Source: Candidatus Brocadiia bacterium
GTDB taxonomy: Bacteria > Planctomycetota > MHYJ01 > WSZJ01
Direction of reading: 5' to 3'
NCBI GenBank assembly: GCA_013360825.1
Contig: JABWAY010000112.1
Span: 1-12,131, forward strand
Length of the DNA stretch: 12,131 nucleotides
Shown: piece by piece, positions 1 through 6,434 of the stretch
Layout: each line of letters opens with the position of its first letter
How positions within the stretch are numbered: position 1 is the first letter of the stretch
Position numbers and translations under genes: made by a program
Notes under the pieces: generated by a model
Seen by the model: the letters and a program-made list of their open reading frames with translations, nothing else
What the model was told of the DNA's origin: nothing
The model's database searches: none

Positions 1-1
1 T

Positions 2-163
2 CCGGTGCTGGCGGGGAGCGGGGTGACGGCGAAGACCGCGCGGGCGGTCCTCCGGCTCTGCGACGGGGCGATCGTCGGGACGGCGCTCAAGGCCGGCGGG
101 ATTCCGGACGGCGCCGTCGACGCCGCGCGCGTCCTCGAATTCGTCCGGAGGGCGCGCGGATGA
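2..163 (+). CDS. BtpA/SgcQ-family TIM-barrel protein, C-terminal end only
   Basis: Only the last 53 codons are present; the gene begins before the window. The frame opens at base 2 and ends at a TGA that overlaps the next gene's ATG as ATGA, so the two are probably translationally coupled. The visible residues match the end of the BtpA/SgcQ family: PVLAGSGVTAKTA, then a DGAIVGTALK segment and a VDAARVLEFV tail. This corresponds to the last phosphate-binding-type strands and closing helix of a beta/alpha barrel. BtpA was described in cyanobacteria as a photosystem I stability factor, but most bacterial relatives, such as SgcQ of E. coli, lie in sugar or nucleoside gene clusters and have no firmly known reaction. 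The neighbours here (exporter, PTS-like regulator) fit the second setting. The family call rests on the C-terminal motif alone. Confidence 0.75.
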   Translation, partial: PVLAGSGVTAKTARAVLRLCDGAIVGTALKAGGIPDGAVDAARVLEFVRRARG

Positions 164-1083
164 GCGCGGAGGTCGTGCTGCGGACGGAGGCGCTGACCAA
201 ACGGTTCGGGGCGTTCGCGGCCGTGGAGGACCTCTCGCTGGAGGTCCGCCGCGGCGACGTCTTCGGGCTCCTGGGGCTGAACGGGGCGGGGAAGACCACG
301 ACGATCCGCATGGCGACGCGCCTGATCGCCCCGACCTCCGGGCGCGTGCTCCTGTTCGGCGAGGACGTGCGCGACAACCGGCTGGAAATCCTCAACCGCG
401 TCGGCGCCATGGTGGAGATCCCCCAGTTCTACCCCTACCTGACCGGGCGGACCAATCTCGAACTCCTGCTCGGACTCTCCGGGAGCCGCGACCGCGCTCG
501 GGTCGCAGAGTGCCTCGACCGCGTCGGGCTCGCCGGTCGCGGGGACGACCGCGTCCGCACGTACTCGCAGGGAATGCGCCAGCGCCTCGGGCTCGCCCAG
601 GCCCTCCTCACACGCCCCGAACTGATCATCCTCGACGAACCCACCAACGGGCTCGACCCCCAGGGAATCCTCGACATGCGCCGGCTGATCGGCGGGCTGA
701 ACCGCGAGGAAGGGGTGACCTTCCTCATCTCCAGCCACCTCCTCCACGAGGTCGAACTCTCCTGCAACCGGGTCGCCATCGTCCATCGGGGACGGCTCAA
801 GGTCCAGGACGAGGTCTCACGGCTGCTCGCGGGCGCCGGCTCGATCGCCCGCGTGCGCGCGGAACCGCTCGACCTCGTGCGGAAGGTCGCCGCCGCCCTC
901 GGCGTCGCGATCGAAAGCGAGGAAGCAGGGACCCTCCGCGTCCGCTGCGAGCCCGAGGCCCTGGCCGCCTGGGCCGCCGAACTCCACCGGGCCGGATGCC
1001 GGCTCCACGAACTCACCCCCGGGAAGGCCACCCTGGAGGAATACTTCCTCGCCGCCACCGCGGGAGGACCCCATGCTGCCTAG
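160..1083 (+). CDS. ABC-2-type exporter ATP-binding protein (BcrA-like)
   Basis: This 307-residue protein is the nucleotide-binding subunit of an ABC exporter. It hydrolyses ATP at the cytoplasmic face of the membrane to drive the permease encoded next. Motifs in order are Walker A GLNGAGKTT (39-47), the bacitracin-exporter-like stretch VEIPQFYPYLTG (85-96), signature YSQGM (135-139), Walker B LIILDEP (155-161) with catalytic Glu160, the D-loop GLDP and the H-loop His193 in SSHLLHE. A C-terminal region of about 85 residues ends in the LEEYFL motif usual in this subfamily. All catalytic residues are intact. The start is supported by GGAGGG at 147-152, seven bases upstream, and by the ATGA overlap with the preceding gene. 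BcrA-type ATPases serve antibiotic resistance, lantibiotic immunity or polysaccharide/lipid export. The substrate cannot be read from the sequence. Confidence 0.95.
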   Translation: MSAEVVLRTEALTKRFGAFAAVEDLSLEVRRGDVFGLLGLNGAGKTTTIRMATRLIAPTSGRVLLFGEDVRDNRLEILNRVGAMVEIPQFYPYLTGRTNLELLLGLSGSRDRARVAECLDRVGLAGRGDDRVRTYSQGMRQRLGLAQALLTRPELIILDEPTNGLDPQGILDMRRLIGGLNREEGVTFLISSHLLHEVELSCNRVAIVHRGRLKVQDEVSRLLAGAGSIARVRAEPLDLVRKVAAALGVAIESEEAGTLRVRCEPEALAAWAAELHRAGCRLHELTPGKATLEEYFLAATAGGPHAA

Positions 1084-1942
1084 GGTCGCCCGCCTCGTCC
1101 GCTTCGAAATCGCCAAACTCTTCCGCCAGAAACTCCCCTACCTCGTCCTCTTTCCGATCGTGGGCGCCATCCTCCTGGTCATCATGAACGCGATGGACGT
1201 CCGCGGCGAGGCGCCCGGGAACCCGATGGTCCGCAACGGGTACGAATACCTGACGACCTCCTGTCTCTGGGCCCTGCGGCTCGTCTCGGTCTTCGCCGTG
1301 GTCCTGGCCAGCCTGTCGCTCTCGAGCGAAGCGGCGCAGGGGACCTGGCGGATGGTCCTGGTCCGACCGGTTACGCGCACGGACGTCTTCGTGGCGAAGG
1401 CGCTGGTGGTGGCCATTCTCGTCCTGGCCCTGTTCGCGCTGACCATCGTGTTCTCGTGGGCGGCGCTGCACGTGGTCCACGGATTCTGGCGCGACGGCGC
1501 CTACATGTCGCCGCTGACGGAGGGGAAGTTCACGCTCATGGGGGAGGAGGTCGTGCCCGACCCGATCCGGCCGCAGGAGGCGCTGGCCTCCGACCTGCGC
1601 CTCAGCCTCGCGCTGTCCCTCCTCCCGCTCCTGGCGTCCGGGTTCTTCGGGCTGATGCTCAGCTCCATGTTCGACAACACCGGCTCGGCCGTCGGGATCG
1701 CGATGTTTCTCGCGATCTTCCTGTACGGGTTCGCCTCCGTCGACCGCAGCGCCGGAAAGTACGTCTTCAGCCATTCACTCGAGTACGGCCTCGTCGTGGC
1801 CAAGCACCGGGCGGAGGGGTTCTCCGACAGGAAATGGGAGGACGACGGCATCCGCCGGGCGTGGCAGGTCCCGCTCCTCTCCGGGTTCCTCTTTCTCGGC
1901 GCCGCCTACGTGATCTTTCTCAAGCGTGACATCCTCACCTGA
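1073..1942 (+). CDS. ABC-2-type permease, six membrane helices
   Basis: This is a 289-residue integral membrane protein and the natural partner of the preceding ATPase, whose gene it overlaps by 11 bases. GGGAGG at 1062-1067 sits just upstream of the ATG. Hydrophobic segments lie at about 21-40, 63-83, 108-130, 176-197, 205-221 and 266-283, the six-helix layout of ABC-2 permeases, with a larger outside loop between helices 3 and 4. The stretch EAAQGTWRMVLVRPVTRTDV (86-105) matches the family pattern of an acidic residue, a GT and a basic 'P-x-S/T-R' turn just before helix 3. Two copies presumably pair with two ATPases. The protein ends in a short basic tail (FLKRDILT) expected in the cytoplasm. 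No substrate-specific motif is recognised. Confidence 0.9.
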   Translation: MLPRVARLVRFEIAKLFRQKLPYLVLFPIVGAILLVIMNAMDVRGEAPGNPMVRNGYEYLTTSCLWALRLVSVFAVVLASLSLSSEAAQGTWRMVLVRPVTRTDVFVAKALVVAILVLALFALTIVFSWAALHVVHGFWRDGAYMSPLTEGKFTLMGEEVVPDPIRPQEALASDLRLSLALSLLPLLASGFFGLMLSSMFDNTGSAVGIAMFLAIFLYGFASVDRSAGKYVFSHSLEYGLVVAKHRAEGFSDRKWEDDGIRRAWQVPLLSGFLFLGAAYVIFLKRDILT

Positions 1943-1951
1943 GGGACGTCG

Positions 1952-2866
1952 ATGCGACTCAGTTCGCTGCTGAATCCGAAGCTGATCGTCAGCCCGCTGG
2001 CGTCGCAGGATCGCGACCTGGCGCTGAAGGAGATGGTCCGGCGGCTCTGCGACGTGGTCCAGTCCGACATCTCCTCCGATATCCTCGCGGCCGTCAGCGC
2101 GCGGGAGAAGTTCGGCGGGTTCACGATGGGGAACGGCGTCGCCTTCCCCCACGCACGGACCGACCGCGTCGGCCGCGTCTGGGTCGTGATGGGAACCCAT
2201 CCGGCCGGCGTCGCGTTCGGCCCCGGGCCCGGCAGCTCCGCGCGGGTCATCGTCCTCTTCGTCATCCCCAAGACCCATGCCGCGTCGTACCTGCAGACGC
2301 TGGCCGCCTTCTCGAACCTGTTCAAGAACCCGAATCACGTCGAGGAAATCGCGACCGCCCAGGGGCCGGAGGAAATCTGGGACTACATCGACGGGACGGC
2401 CGTCCGGGTGCGCGAAGCGACGTTCGTGAGGGACCTGATGAGCCCGCACCCGGGACTCGTCAGCGCGCGGGCCCCGCTTCGCGAGGGGCTGGACATCCTC
2501 GTGGCCAGCGGGGCGGATGTCGTCCCCGCGGTGGACGATGCCGGCGCCTACGCCGGGGCGCTGACGCCGCGGGCGGTCGTGAAAAAGGGGATCCGGACCT
2601 GGCTGACGTATGCGGGATCGCCGGCGGTGCTCTCGACGCAGGCGCCCTTCGAGGACTTCCTCAAGCATCATGGCGACCTCCCCGTGTCGGCGGTGCTCGA
2701 CCCGGGGATCCCGACGCTGGCGGAGGACACGACGCTTCTCGAGGCCACGATGACGCTGACGCGGCTGGGGCGGAACACGGCCGTGGTGCTCCGGGCGGGG
2801 AAGCCGGTGGGGGTCCTTCGCATGGCGGACATCGTGCGGCGGGCGATCTTCACGCGGATGGTCTGA
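1952..2866 (+). CDS. PTS EIIA (fructose/Ntr type) fused to two CBS domains
   Basis: This 304-residue soluble protein is probably a regulator. Residues about 4-148 form a type-2 EIIA domain like those of fructose PTS and nitrogen PTS proteins: the motif NGVAFPHART holds the phospho-acceptor His67, followed by GVAFGPG and a PKTHAASYLQTLA segment. Residues about 158-214 (VRDLMSP...) and 244-300 (VSAVLDPGIP...VGVLRMADIVRRA) are a pair of CBS domains, which usually bind adenine nucleotides. The gene starts nine bases after the permease stop, with GAGGGA at 1941-1946, so it belongs to the same operon. No EIIB or EIIC lies in the window, which argues for a regulatory rather than a sugar-transport role. 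A reasonable inference is that it links phosphorylation state and adenylate level to the exporter. The domain calls are secure; the target is not known. Confidence 0.88.
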   Translation: MRLSSLLNPKLIVSPLASQDRDLALKEMVRRLCDVVQSDISSDILAAVSAREKFGGFTMGNGVAFPHARTDRVGRVWVVMGTHPAGVAFGPGPGSSARVIVLFVIPKTHAASYLQTLAAFSNLFKNPNHVEEIATAQGPEEIWDYIDGTAVRVREATFVRDLMSPHPGLVSARAPLREGLDILVASGADVVPAVDDAGAYAGALTPRAVVKKGIRTWLTYAGSPAVLSTQAPFEDFLKHHGDLPVSAVLDPGIPTLAEDTTLLEATMTLTRLGRNTAVVLRAGKPVGVLRMADIVRRAIFTRMV

Positions 2867-2875
2867 CCGGCGCCC

Positions 2876-2887
2876 GGGACCGGTCCC
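2876..2887. repeat. 12-bp perfect palindrome after the exporter operon
   Basis: GGGACCGGTCCC lies ten bases after the stop of the EIIA-CBS gene. It is a perfect palindrome but has no loop and no following T-run, so it is a poor intrinsic terminator. It could be a protein-binding site or chance in GC-rich DNA. Confidence 0.3.
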
Positions 2888-2913
2888 TGAGAAGCGGGCG
2901 GCCGCCGTTCCTC

Positions 2914-2942
2914 TGGACCCCGGGGGCGCGGGCCGTTAGCGT
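2914..2942 (+). promoter_or_regulatory. Weak sigma70-like promoter candidate for phasin-like/ubiB pair
   Basis: TGGACC (2914-2919) matches four of six bases of TTGACA. It is followed after 17 bases by TAGCGT (2937-2942), which matches only three of six of TATAAT. It lies in the 103-base gap before the phasin-like gene, where a transcription start is expected. The other two promoter candidates in the window have the same layout, which raises its credit slightly. On its own it is weak. Confidence 0.3.
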
Positions 2943-2969
2943 GGAGGCGGACCAGCGCGGGAGGCTCCG

Positions 2970-3275
2970 ATGGACCTGTCCGACCTGATGGATCTGATTT
3001 TCACGGGGGAGGAGGAACTGCGTTCCCTGGGCGCGGCGGGCGGTCCGGAGGCGCGCGCGCTGGTGGACGAGGCGGTCGCCGCGACGCAGAAGGCGCGGTC
3101 GGAGGCGGCGGAGGCATTTTCGCGGATGTTTGCGCAGGCCGGGCTTGCGCGGCGCGCGGATGTCGAGGCGCTGGGAGCGAGGATCGACCGCCTGGCGGAG
3201 ACCGTGGAGCGGCTGGCGGAGGCGGTGGCGTCGCTCCGGCCGGGAGACCGCCCCGTGGCCGGGGGGACGCCGTGA
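2970..3275 (+). CDS. Small phasin-like coiled-coil protein
   Basis: This is a 101-residue, charged, Ala/Glu/Arg-rich protein with no signal peptide and no membrane helix. Residues 1-20 carry the short amphipathic MDLSDLMDLIFTGEEEL, residues 27-60 a long helix, and residues 62-92 (RADVEALGARIDRLAETVERL and onward) a heptad-like coiled coil. That last pattern is typical of the C-terminal part of phasin/PhaI-PhaF-like proteins and of UbiK-like accessory proteins. GGGAGG at 2959-2964 supports the ATG. The gene lies 35 bases before a UbiB-family gene. Its role is inferred: it may act at granule or membrane surfaces, or as a helper of the UbiB kinase. Short coiled coils resemble each other by composition, so the family name is tentative. 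Confidence 0.65.
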   Translation: MDLSDLMDLIFTGEEELRSLGAAGGPEARALVDEAVAATQKARSEAAEAFSRMFAQAGLARRADVEALGARIDRLAETVERLAEAVASLRPGDRPVAGGTP

Positions 3276-3310
3276 CCGGGGCGGCTTTGAAGCGCGGCGG
3301 ACGCTGATTC

Positions 3311-5020
3311 ATGGACTGGGGCTCCCTGACCCGAATCCCGCAGGCCCTCCGGAACATCGGCCGGGGCCGCCAGATCCTCACGGTGCTGACCCGGCACGGG
3401 TTCGCGGACGTTCTCGCGCGCGTCGGGCTGGAGGGCGCCTCCCAGACATTCCTGAAGATTTTCACGCTCAACCGCTACCGACCGGATCCCAGCGGGCATT
3501 CCACGGAAGAGCGGATCCGGATGGCGATGGAGGAACTGGGGCCGACGTTCGTGAAGCTCGGGCAGATTCTCGCGACGCGCCCCGACCTCGTTCCGCTTTC
3601 CCTGGTTCACGAGCTGAAGAAGCTGGAGGACCGCGTGCTTCCGTTCCCGGGGGCGGAGGCGCGGGCTGAGGTCGAGTCCGAGCTCGGGAAGCCGGTGGGG
3701 GAGCTGTTCCAGTCGTTCGAGGAGGCGCCGCTGGCGGCCGGGTCGATCGCGCAGGTGCACCGCGCGGTGCTGAAGGACGGGCAGCGCGTGGTCGTGAAAG
3801 TCCGCCGGCCGGGGCTGGAGCGGATCATCAGGACCGACCTGGACATCATGGCGAAGCTGGCGCAGCTGATGGAGGAGAACCTGCCGGAGTCGCGTTCCTA
3901 CCATCCCCGGGCCATCGTGGCGGAGTTCGCGCGATCGATCGTCCGGGAGATCGATTTCACCCGGGAGGCGTTCAGCATCCGGAAATTCGAGCGGAACTTC
4001 CGCGACGACGAGCGGTTCGTCGTCCCGCGCGTCTACCCGGAGATGTGCACGAAAAAGCTGCTGACCGTGGAGTTCATCGACGGCCTGAAGGTCACGAGCC
4101 TGGACGAGTTGCGAAGGGGAGGGCACAACCCCGCCGCGATCGCCCGGAACGGCGTGCAGTACGTGCTCCTCCAGATCTTCCGCCACGGGTTCTTCCACGG
4201 CGATCCCCACGCCGGGAACATGTTCGTCCTCCCCGGCGACAAGCTGTGCCTGGTGGACTACGGGCTCATGGGGGCGCTGGACGAAGACCGGCTCGACGAA
4301 CTCCTGTCCTTCATGGCCGGCGTCGTCCAGAAGGACGCCGCGCGCGTGGTCCGGTCGTTCCGCCACATGGGAATCGTCCCGGAGGAGACCGACCTGCGCG
4401 CCCTCCGGCTGGACGCCCAGGACCTGGTCGAGCGCTACACCGACGTTCCCCTCGGGCGCGTCGACATCGGGCGCTTCTTCGCGGAACTCTTCGAAGTCCT
4501 CACCCGTCACCAGATCCGGGTTCCGGCGGACATTCACCTCCTCGGGAAGGCGCTGGCGACGGCGGAGGGGATCGCGCGCCAGCTCGATCCCGGGCTCGAC
4601 CTGATTCCCGAAATCCGGCCGTTCATCGTGAAGACCTATCTGGAACGGCTGGCCCGGTTCCGGTCGCTGGGGCGGGATGTCCGCCGCGCCGCCGAGGACT
4701 ACGCCCGGCTGTTCCAGGCCCTCCCCGGCGAGGTCAACCGGATCCTGACGCAGCTGCGGAAGGGGGAACTCGAGGTTGCGGCGCATTTCCGGGACCAGGA
4801 CCGGCTGGTGCGGGACGGGAACCGGTCGTCGAACCGTGTGGCGACCGGGCTGGTGATGGCCGGGATCCTGATCGGGTCGGCGATGCTGGTGATCACGCCG
4901 GTGGGGCCCGCCCTCCGCGGGATCCAGATTTCGACGATCTTCGGCGCGCTGGGGTTCATCTTCGCCGGGGTCCTCGGGCTCGGGCTGGCCGCGGCCGTCT
5001 GGCGCTCGGGAGGGGTCTGA
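3311..5020 (+). CDS. UbiB/AarF/COQ8-family atypical kinase
   Basis: This is a 569-residue member of the UbiB (ABC1/ADCK) protein-kinase-like family, full length for bacteria. Known members are needed for ubiquinone synthesis or for lipid and isoprenoid handling at the inner membrane and have ATPase activity. Visible motifs are the KxGQ element (Lys82-Gln85), the A-rich loop LAAGSIAQVH (141-150), the beta-3 lysine Lys163 in VVVKVRRPG, the acidic REIDFTREA (212-220), the catalytic loop HGDPHAGN (296-303) and metal-binding DYG at 316-318. Two membrane helices close the protein (about 507-528 and 538-562), as in other UbiB proteins. The third Ala of the usual A-rich loop is Gly144. The ribosome site before the ATG at 3311 is weak, so translation may depend on the phasin-like gene 35 bases upstream. 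Family assignment is secure; the lipid substrate is unknown. Confidence 0.95.
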   Translation: MDWGSLTRIPQALRNIGRGRQILTVLTRHGFADVLARVGLEGASQTFLKIFTLNRYRPDPSGHSTEERIRMAMEELGPTFVKLGQILATRPDLVPLSLVHELKKLEDRVLPFPGAEARAEVESELGKPVGELFQSFEEAPLAAGSIAQVHRAVLKDGQRVVVKVRRPGLERIIRTDLDIMAKLAQLMEENLPESRSYHPRAIVAEFARSIVREIDFTREAFSIRKFERNFRDDERFVVPRVYPEMCTKKLLTVEFIDGLKVTSLDELRRGGHNPAAIARNGVQYVLLQIFRHGFFHGDPHAGNMFVLPGDKLCLVDYGLMGALDEDRLDELLSFMAGVVQKDAARVVRSFRHMGIVPEETDLRALRLDAQDLVERYTDVPLGRVDIGRFFAELFEVLTRHQIRVPADIHLLGKALATAEGIARQLDPGLDLIPEIRPFIVKTYLERLARFRSLGRDVRRAAEDYARLFQALPGEVNRILTQLRKGELEVAAHFRDQDRLVRDGNRSSNRVATGLVMAGILIGSAMLVITPVGPALRGIQISTIFGALGFIFAGVLGLGLAAAVWRSGGV

Positions 5021-5025
5021 GGATC

Positions 5026-5052
5026 CACCGGGCGTCGACATCCGCCCCGGTG
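5026..5052. repeat. 7-bp inverted repeat spanning a promoter -35 region
   Basis: CACCGGG (5026-5032) and CCCGGTG (5046-5052) are perfect inverted repeats separated by 13 bases. They flank the -35 candidate TCGACA, and the right arm lies in the -35/-10 spacer. The geometry suits an operator for a dimeric repressor. A weak hairpin terminator for the UbiB gene is the alternative; there is no T-run. Confidence 0.35.
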
Positions 5053-5063
5053 TGCGATAGAGT
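5035..5063 (+). promoter_or_regulatory. Sigma70-like promoter candidate for the TPR gene
   Basis: TCGACA (5035-5040) matches five of six bases of the -35 consensus. TAGAGT (5058-5063) matches four of six of the -10 consensus, with a 17-base spacer. Transcription would start near 5070, leaving a very short leader if GTG 5084 is the start and about 56 bases if GTG 5126 is. An inverted repeat overlaps it. Confidence 0.45.
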
Positions 5064-5083
5064 GCCAAGCTGCACCCCCCGGG

Positions 5084-5818
5084 GTGCCGATAGTCTCCCA
5101 GAGTCCCTTAACGGAACCCCAACCTGTGAGCCACTACGAAGACGGCGTCGCCGGGTACAAGAAGCACGACGACAGCGCGGCCATTGCGGCCTTCCGGAAG
5201 GCGCTGGAAGAAGACCCGGGGCACTACCGGGCTGCGACCTACCTGGCGCTGACGCTGGAGCGGTCCGGCGATCTCGAGGCCGCCGAGGGCGCGGCGCGGC
5301 TGGCGTCTTCGATCAACGACCAGTATCCGAAGAGTTTCAATGCGCTGGGGAACATCCAGCGGGCCCTGGGGAAGCTCGACGACGCGATGGCGGCCTACCG
5401 GTCCGCGTCGAAGCTCGACCCGGCCAGCGCCCTTTACCGTCACAATCTCGGCATCACCTGCGTGGATGTGGGGATGCTGGAGGAGGCGGTGACGGAGCTG
5501 GGGGAGGCGGCGCGGCTGGACGCGCGCAATGCGGACGTCTGGTGGGATCTGTCCCAGGCGAGCGTGAAGCGGAACGACCTGTCGACGGCGAAGGATGCGC
5601 TGGAGAAGTACCTGGAGATCCGGCCGCGCGGGGCGCATGCGCAGCAGGCCTGGTGCGATCTTGGGGACTGCCTCGTGGCGCAGGGGGATGCGGTGGGGGC
5701 GCGGCTGGCCTACAACACGTATCTGGAGGGGCCGCCGGACGACCGTGAGGGCGAGGTGCGCGCCAAGCTGGAGAGGCTGGAGCGCGAGGATCCGAACGTG
5801 GGGCCGACGTTCGGGTAG
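5084..5818 (+). CDS. Tetratricopeptide-repeat (TPR) protein
   Basis: This 244-residue protein is built almost wholly of TPR helical hairpins. About six repeats can be followed, at residues 17-47, 48-81, 83-115, 117-149, 151-183 and 188-215. The usual small/large hydrophobic pattern is clear, for example in SFNALGNIQRALGKLDDAMA. TPR superhelices bind peptides or proteins and act as scaffolds. No enzyme domain is present. There is no clear signal peptide, so a cytoplasmic location is likely. The start is uncertain: GTG 5084 lacks a ribosome site, while in-frame GTG 5126, just before the first repeat, has a weak GGAA at 5113-5116. The gene has its own promoter candidate and is followed by 163 non-coding bases, so it may be a single-gene unit. 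Its partner cannot be inferred. Confidence 0.88.
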   Translation: MPIVSQSPLTEPQPVSHYEDGVAGYKKHDDSAAIAAFRKALEEDPGHYRAATYLALTLERSGDLEAAEGAARLASSINDQYPKSFNALGNIQRALGKLDDAMAAYRSASKLDPASALYRHNLGITCVDVGMLEEAVTELGEAARLDARNADVWWDLSQASVKRNDLSTAKDALEKYLEIRPRGAHAQQAWCDLGDCLVAQGDAVGARLAYNTYLEGPPDDREGEVRAKLERLEREDPNVGPTFG

Positions 5819-5865
5819 GGTGCGGTCTGCCGGGGGCTGTGTTGCGACCGTTCCGGCGTCAATCT

Positions 5866-5883
5866 CGCGGCGGGGCTGCCGCG
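5866..5883 (+). terminator. Weak stem-loop after the TPR gene
   Basis: CGCGGC (5866-5871) and GCCGCG (5878-5883) form a perfect six-base-pair stem with a six-base loop, 47 bases after the TPR stop. No T-run follows, so this could end transcription only weakly or with Rho. Such stems arise easily by chance in GC-rich DNA. Confidence 0.25.
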
Positions 5884-5908
5884 TCCGGGGCGACGGCGCG
5901 CGCTCATC

Positions 5909-5937
5909 TGGACTTCCAGCCCTGAACAAAGTACAAT
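5909..5937 (+). promoter_or_regulatory. Sigma70-type promoter for receiver/kinase/PgsC-like unit
   Basis: TGGACT (5909-5914) matches four of six bases of TTGACA. It is separated by exactly 17 bases from TACAAT (5932-5937), which matches five of six of TATAAT. The surrounding stretch (about 5915-5960) is notably richer in A and T than the rest of the window. Transcription should start near 5944, giving a leader of about 38 bases with a strong ribosome site. This is the best promoter in the window. Confidence 0.65.
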
Positions 5938-5970
5938 GCCCTCCTGAAGTTACGTCGAATTCATGCACCC

Positions 5971-5976
5971 GGAGGT
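5971..5976 (+). promoter_or_regulatory. Ribosome binding site fixing a TTG start
   Basis: GGAGGT lies five bases before TTG 5982, in frame with the receiver gene. No ATG or GTG in that frame fits the receiver domain's N-terminus as well. The nearby ATG 5963 is in another frame and lies before the site. The strong site makes TTG the likely start. Confidence 0.75.
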
Positions 5977-5981
5977 GCTCC

Positions 5982-6431
5982 TTGACGGACCCGGCTTCAC
6001 AGCCGTCCGCCGGCGCGATCTGCTACATCGACGACGAGGTGAATCTCCTCAGCGTCGTCCGGCGCGGGCTGGAGCGCCGCGGCTGGACCGTCGTCACCAT
6101 CGGCGATCCCTTCGACGCGCTCCGACAGGTCCGCAAGGCGGAGCCGCGGATCATCATCCTCGATCTCCTGATGCCGGGAATGGACGGCTTCCAGGTCCTG
6201 CGCGCCCTCAAGTCGTCCTCCGATCTGGGCCACATCCCCGTCGTGATCGCCTCGGCCCGCGACGCCCAGAAGGACAAGGAAATGGCGTTCTCCATGGGGG
6301 CCGCCGCGTTCCTCGTGAAACCGTTCGGCGTCAAGGAACTGCTCCTCACGATCGAGTCGGTCCTCGGTCCCATCGTGGCGCCCCCCGACCCGCAGCCGTC
6401 ACCGGACACCTTCCCCAACCAGGGAGGGTAG
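5982..6431 (+). CDS. Stand-alone response-regulator receiver (CheY-like)
   Basis: This 149-residue protein consists of one receiver domain (about 11-130) and a short Pro-rich tail with no DNA-binding or enzymatic output domain. The acidic pocket is Asp17/Asp18 in YIDDE, the phospho-acceptor is Asp60 in IIILDLLMPGMDG, the switch Ser90 lies in IPVVIASAR, and the conserved Lys112 is in FLVKPFG. The phosphorylation site is therefore intact. The TTG start is chosen from the ribosome site at 5971-5976. Its TAG stop directly follows the ribosome site of the kinase-like gene, so the two are co-translated and probably functional partners. Lacking an output domain, it must act by protein contact, either as a phosphate relay or by binding a target such as the downstream membrane protein. 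Confidence 0.93.
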   Translation: MTDPASQPSAGAICYIDDEVNLLSVVRRGLERRGWTVVTIGDPFDALRQVRKAEPRIIILDLLMPGMDGFQVLRALKSSSDLGHIPVVIASARDAQKDKEMAFSMGAAAFLVKPFGVKELLLTIESVLGPIVAPPDPQPSPDTFPNQGG

Positions 6432-6434
6432 CCC

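Noticed and set aside
2876..2887. Palindrome as an intrinsic terminator of the exporter operon
   Set aside because: There is no loop and no T-run downstream, so it does not meet the usual form. Kept only as a repeat.
2936..5068. A 710-codon open frame on the - strand opposite the phasin-like and UbiB genes
   Set aside because: It spans two genes and their gap with a low-complexity product. The opposite strand carries all UbiB catalytic motifs.
4045..5748. A long + strand frame crossing the UbiB and TPR genes
   Set aside because: The product is Arg/Gly/Pro-rich without any domain and overlaps two well-supported genes in another frame.
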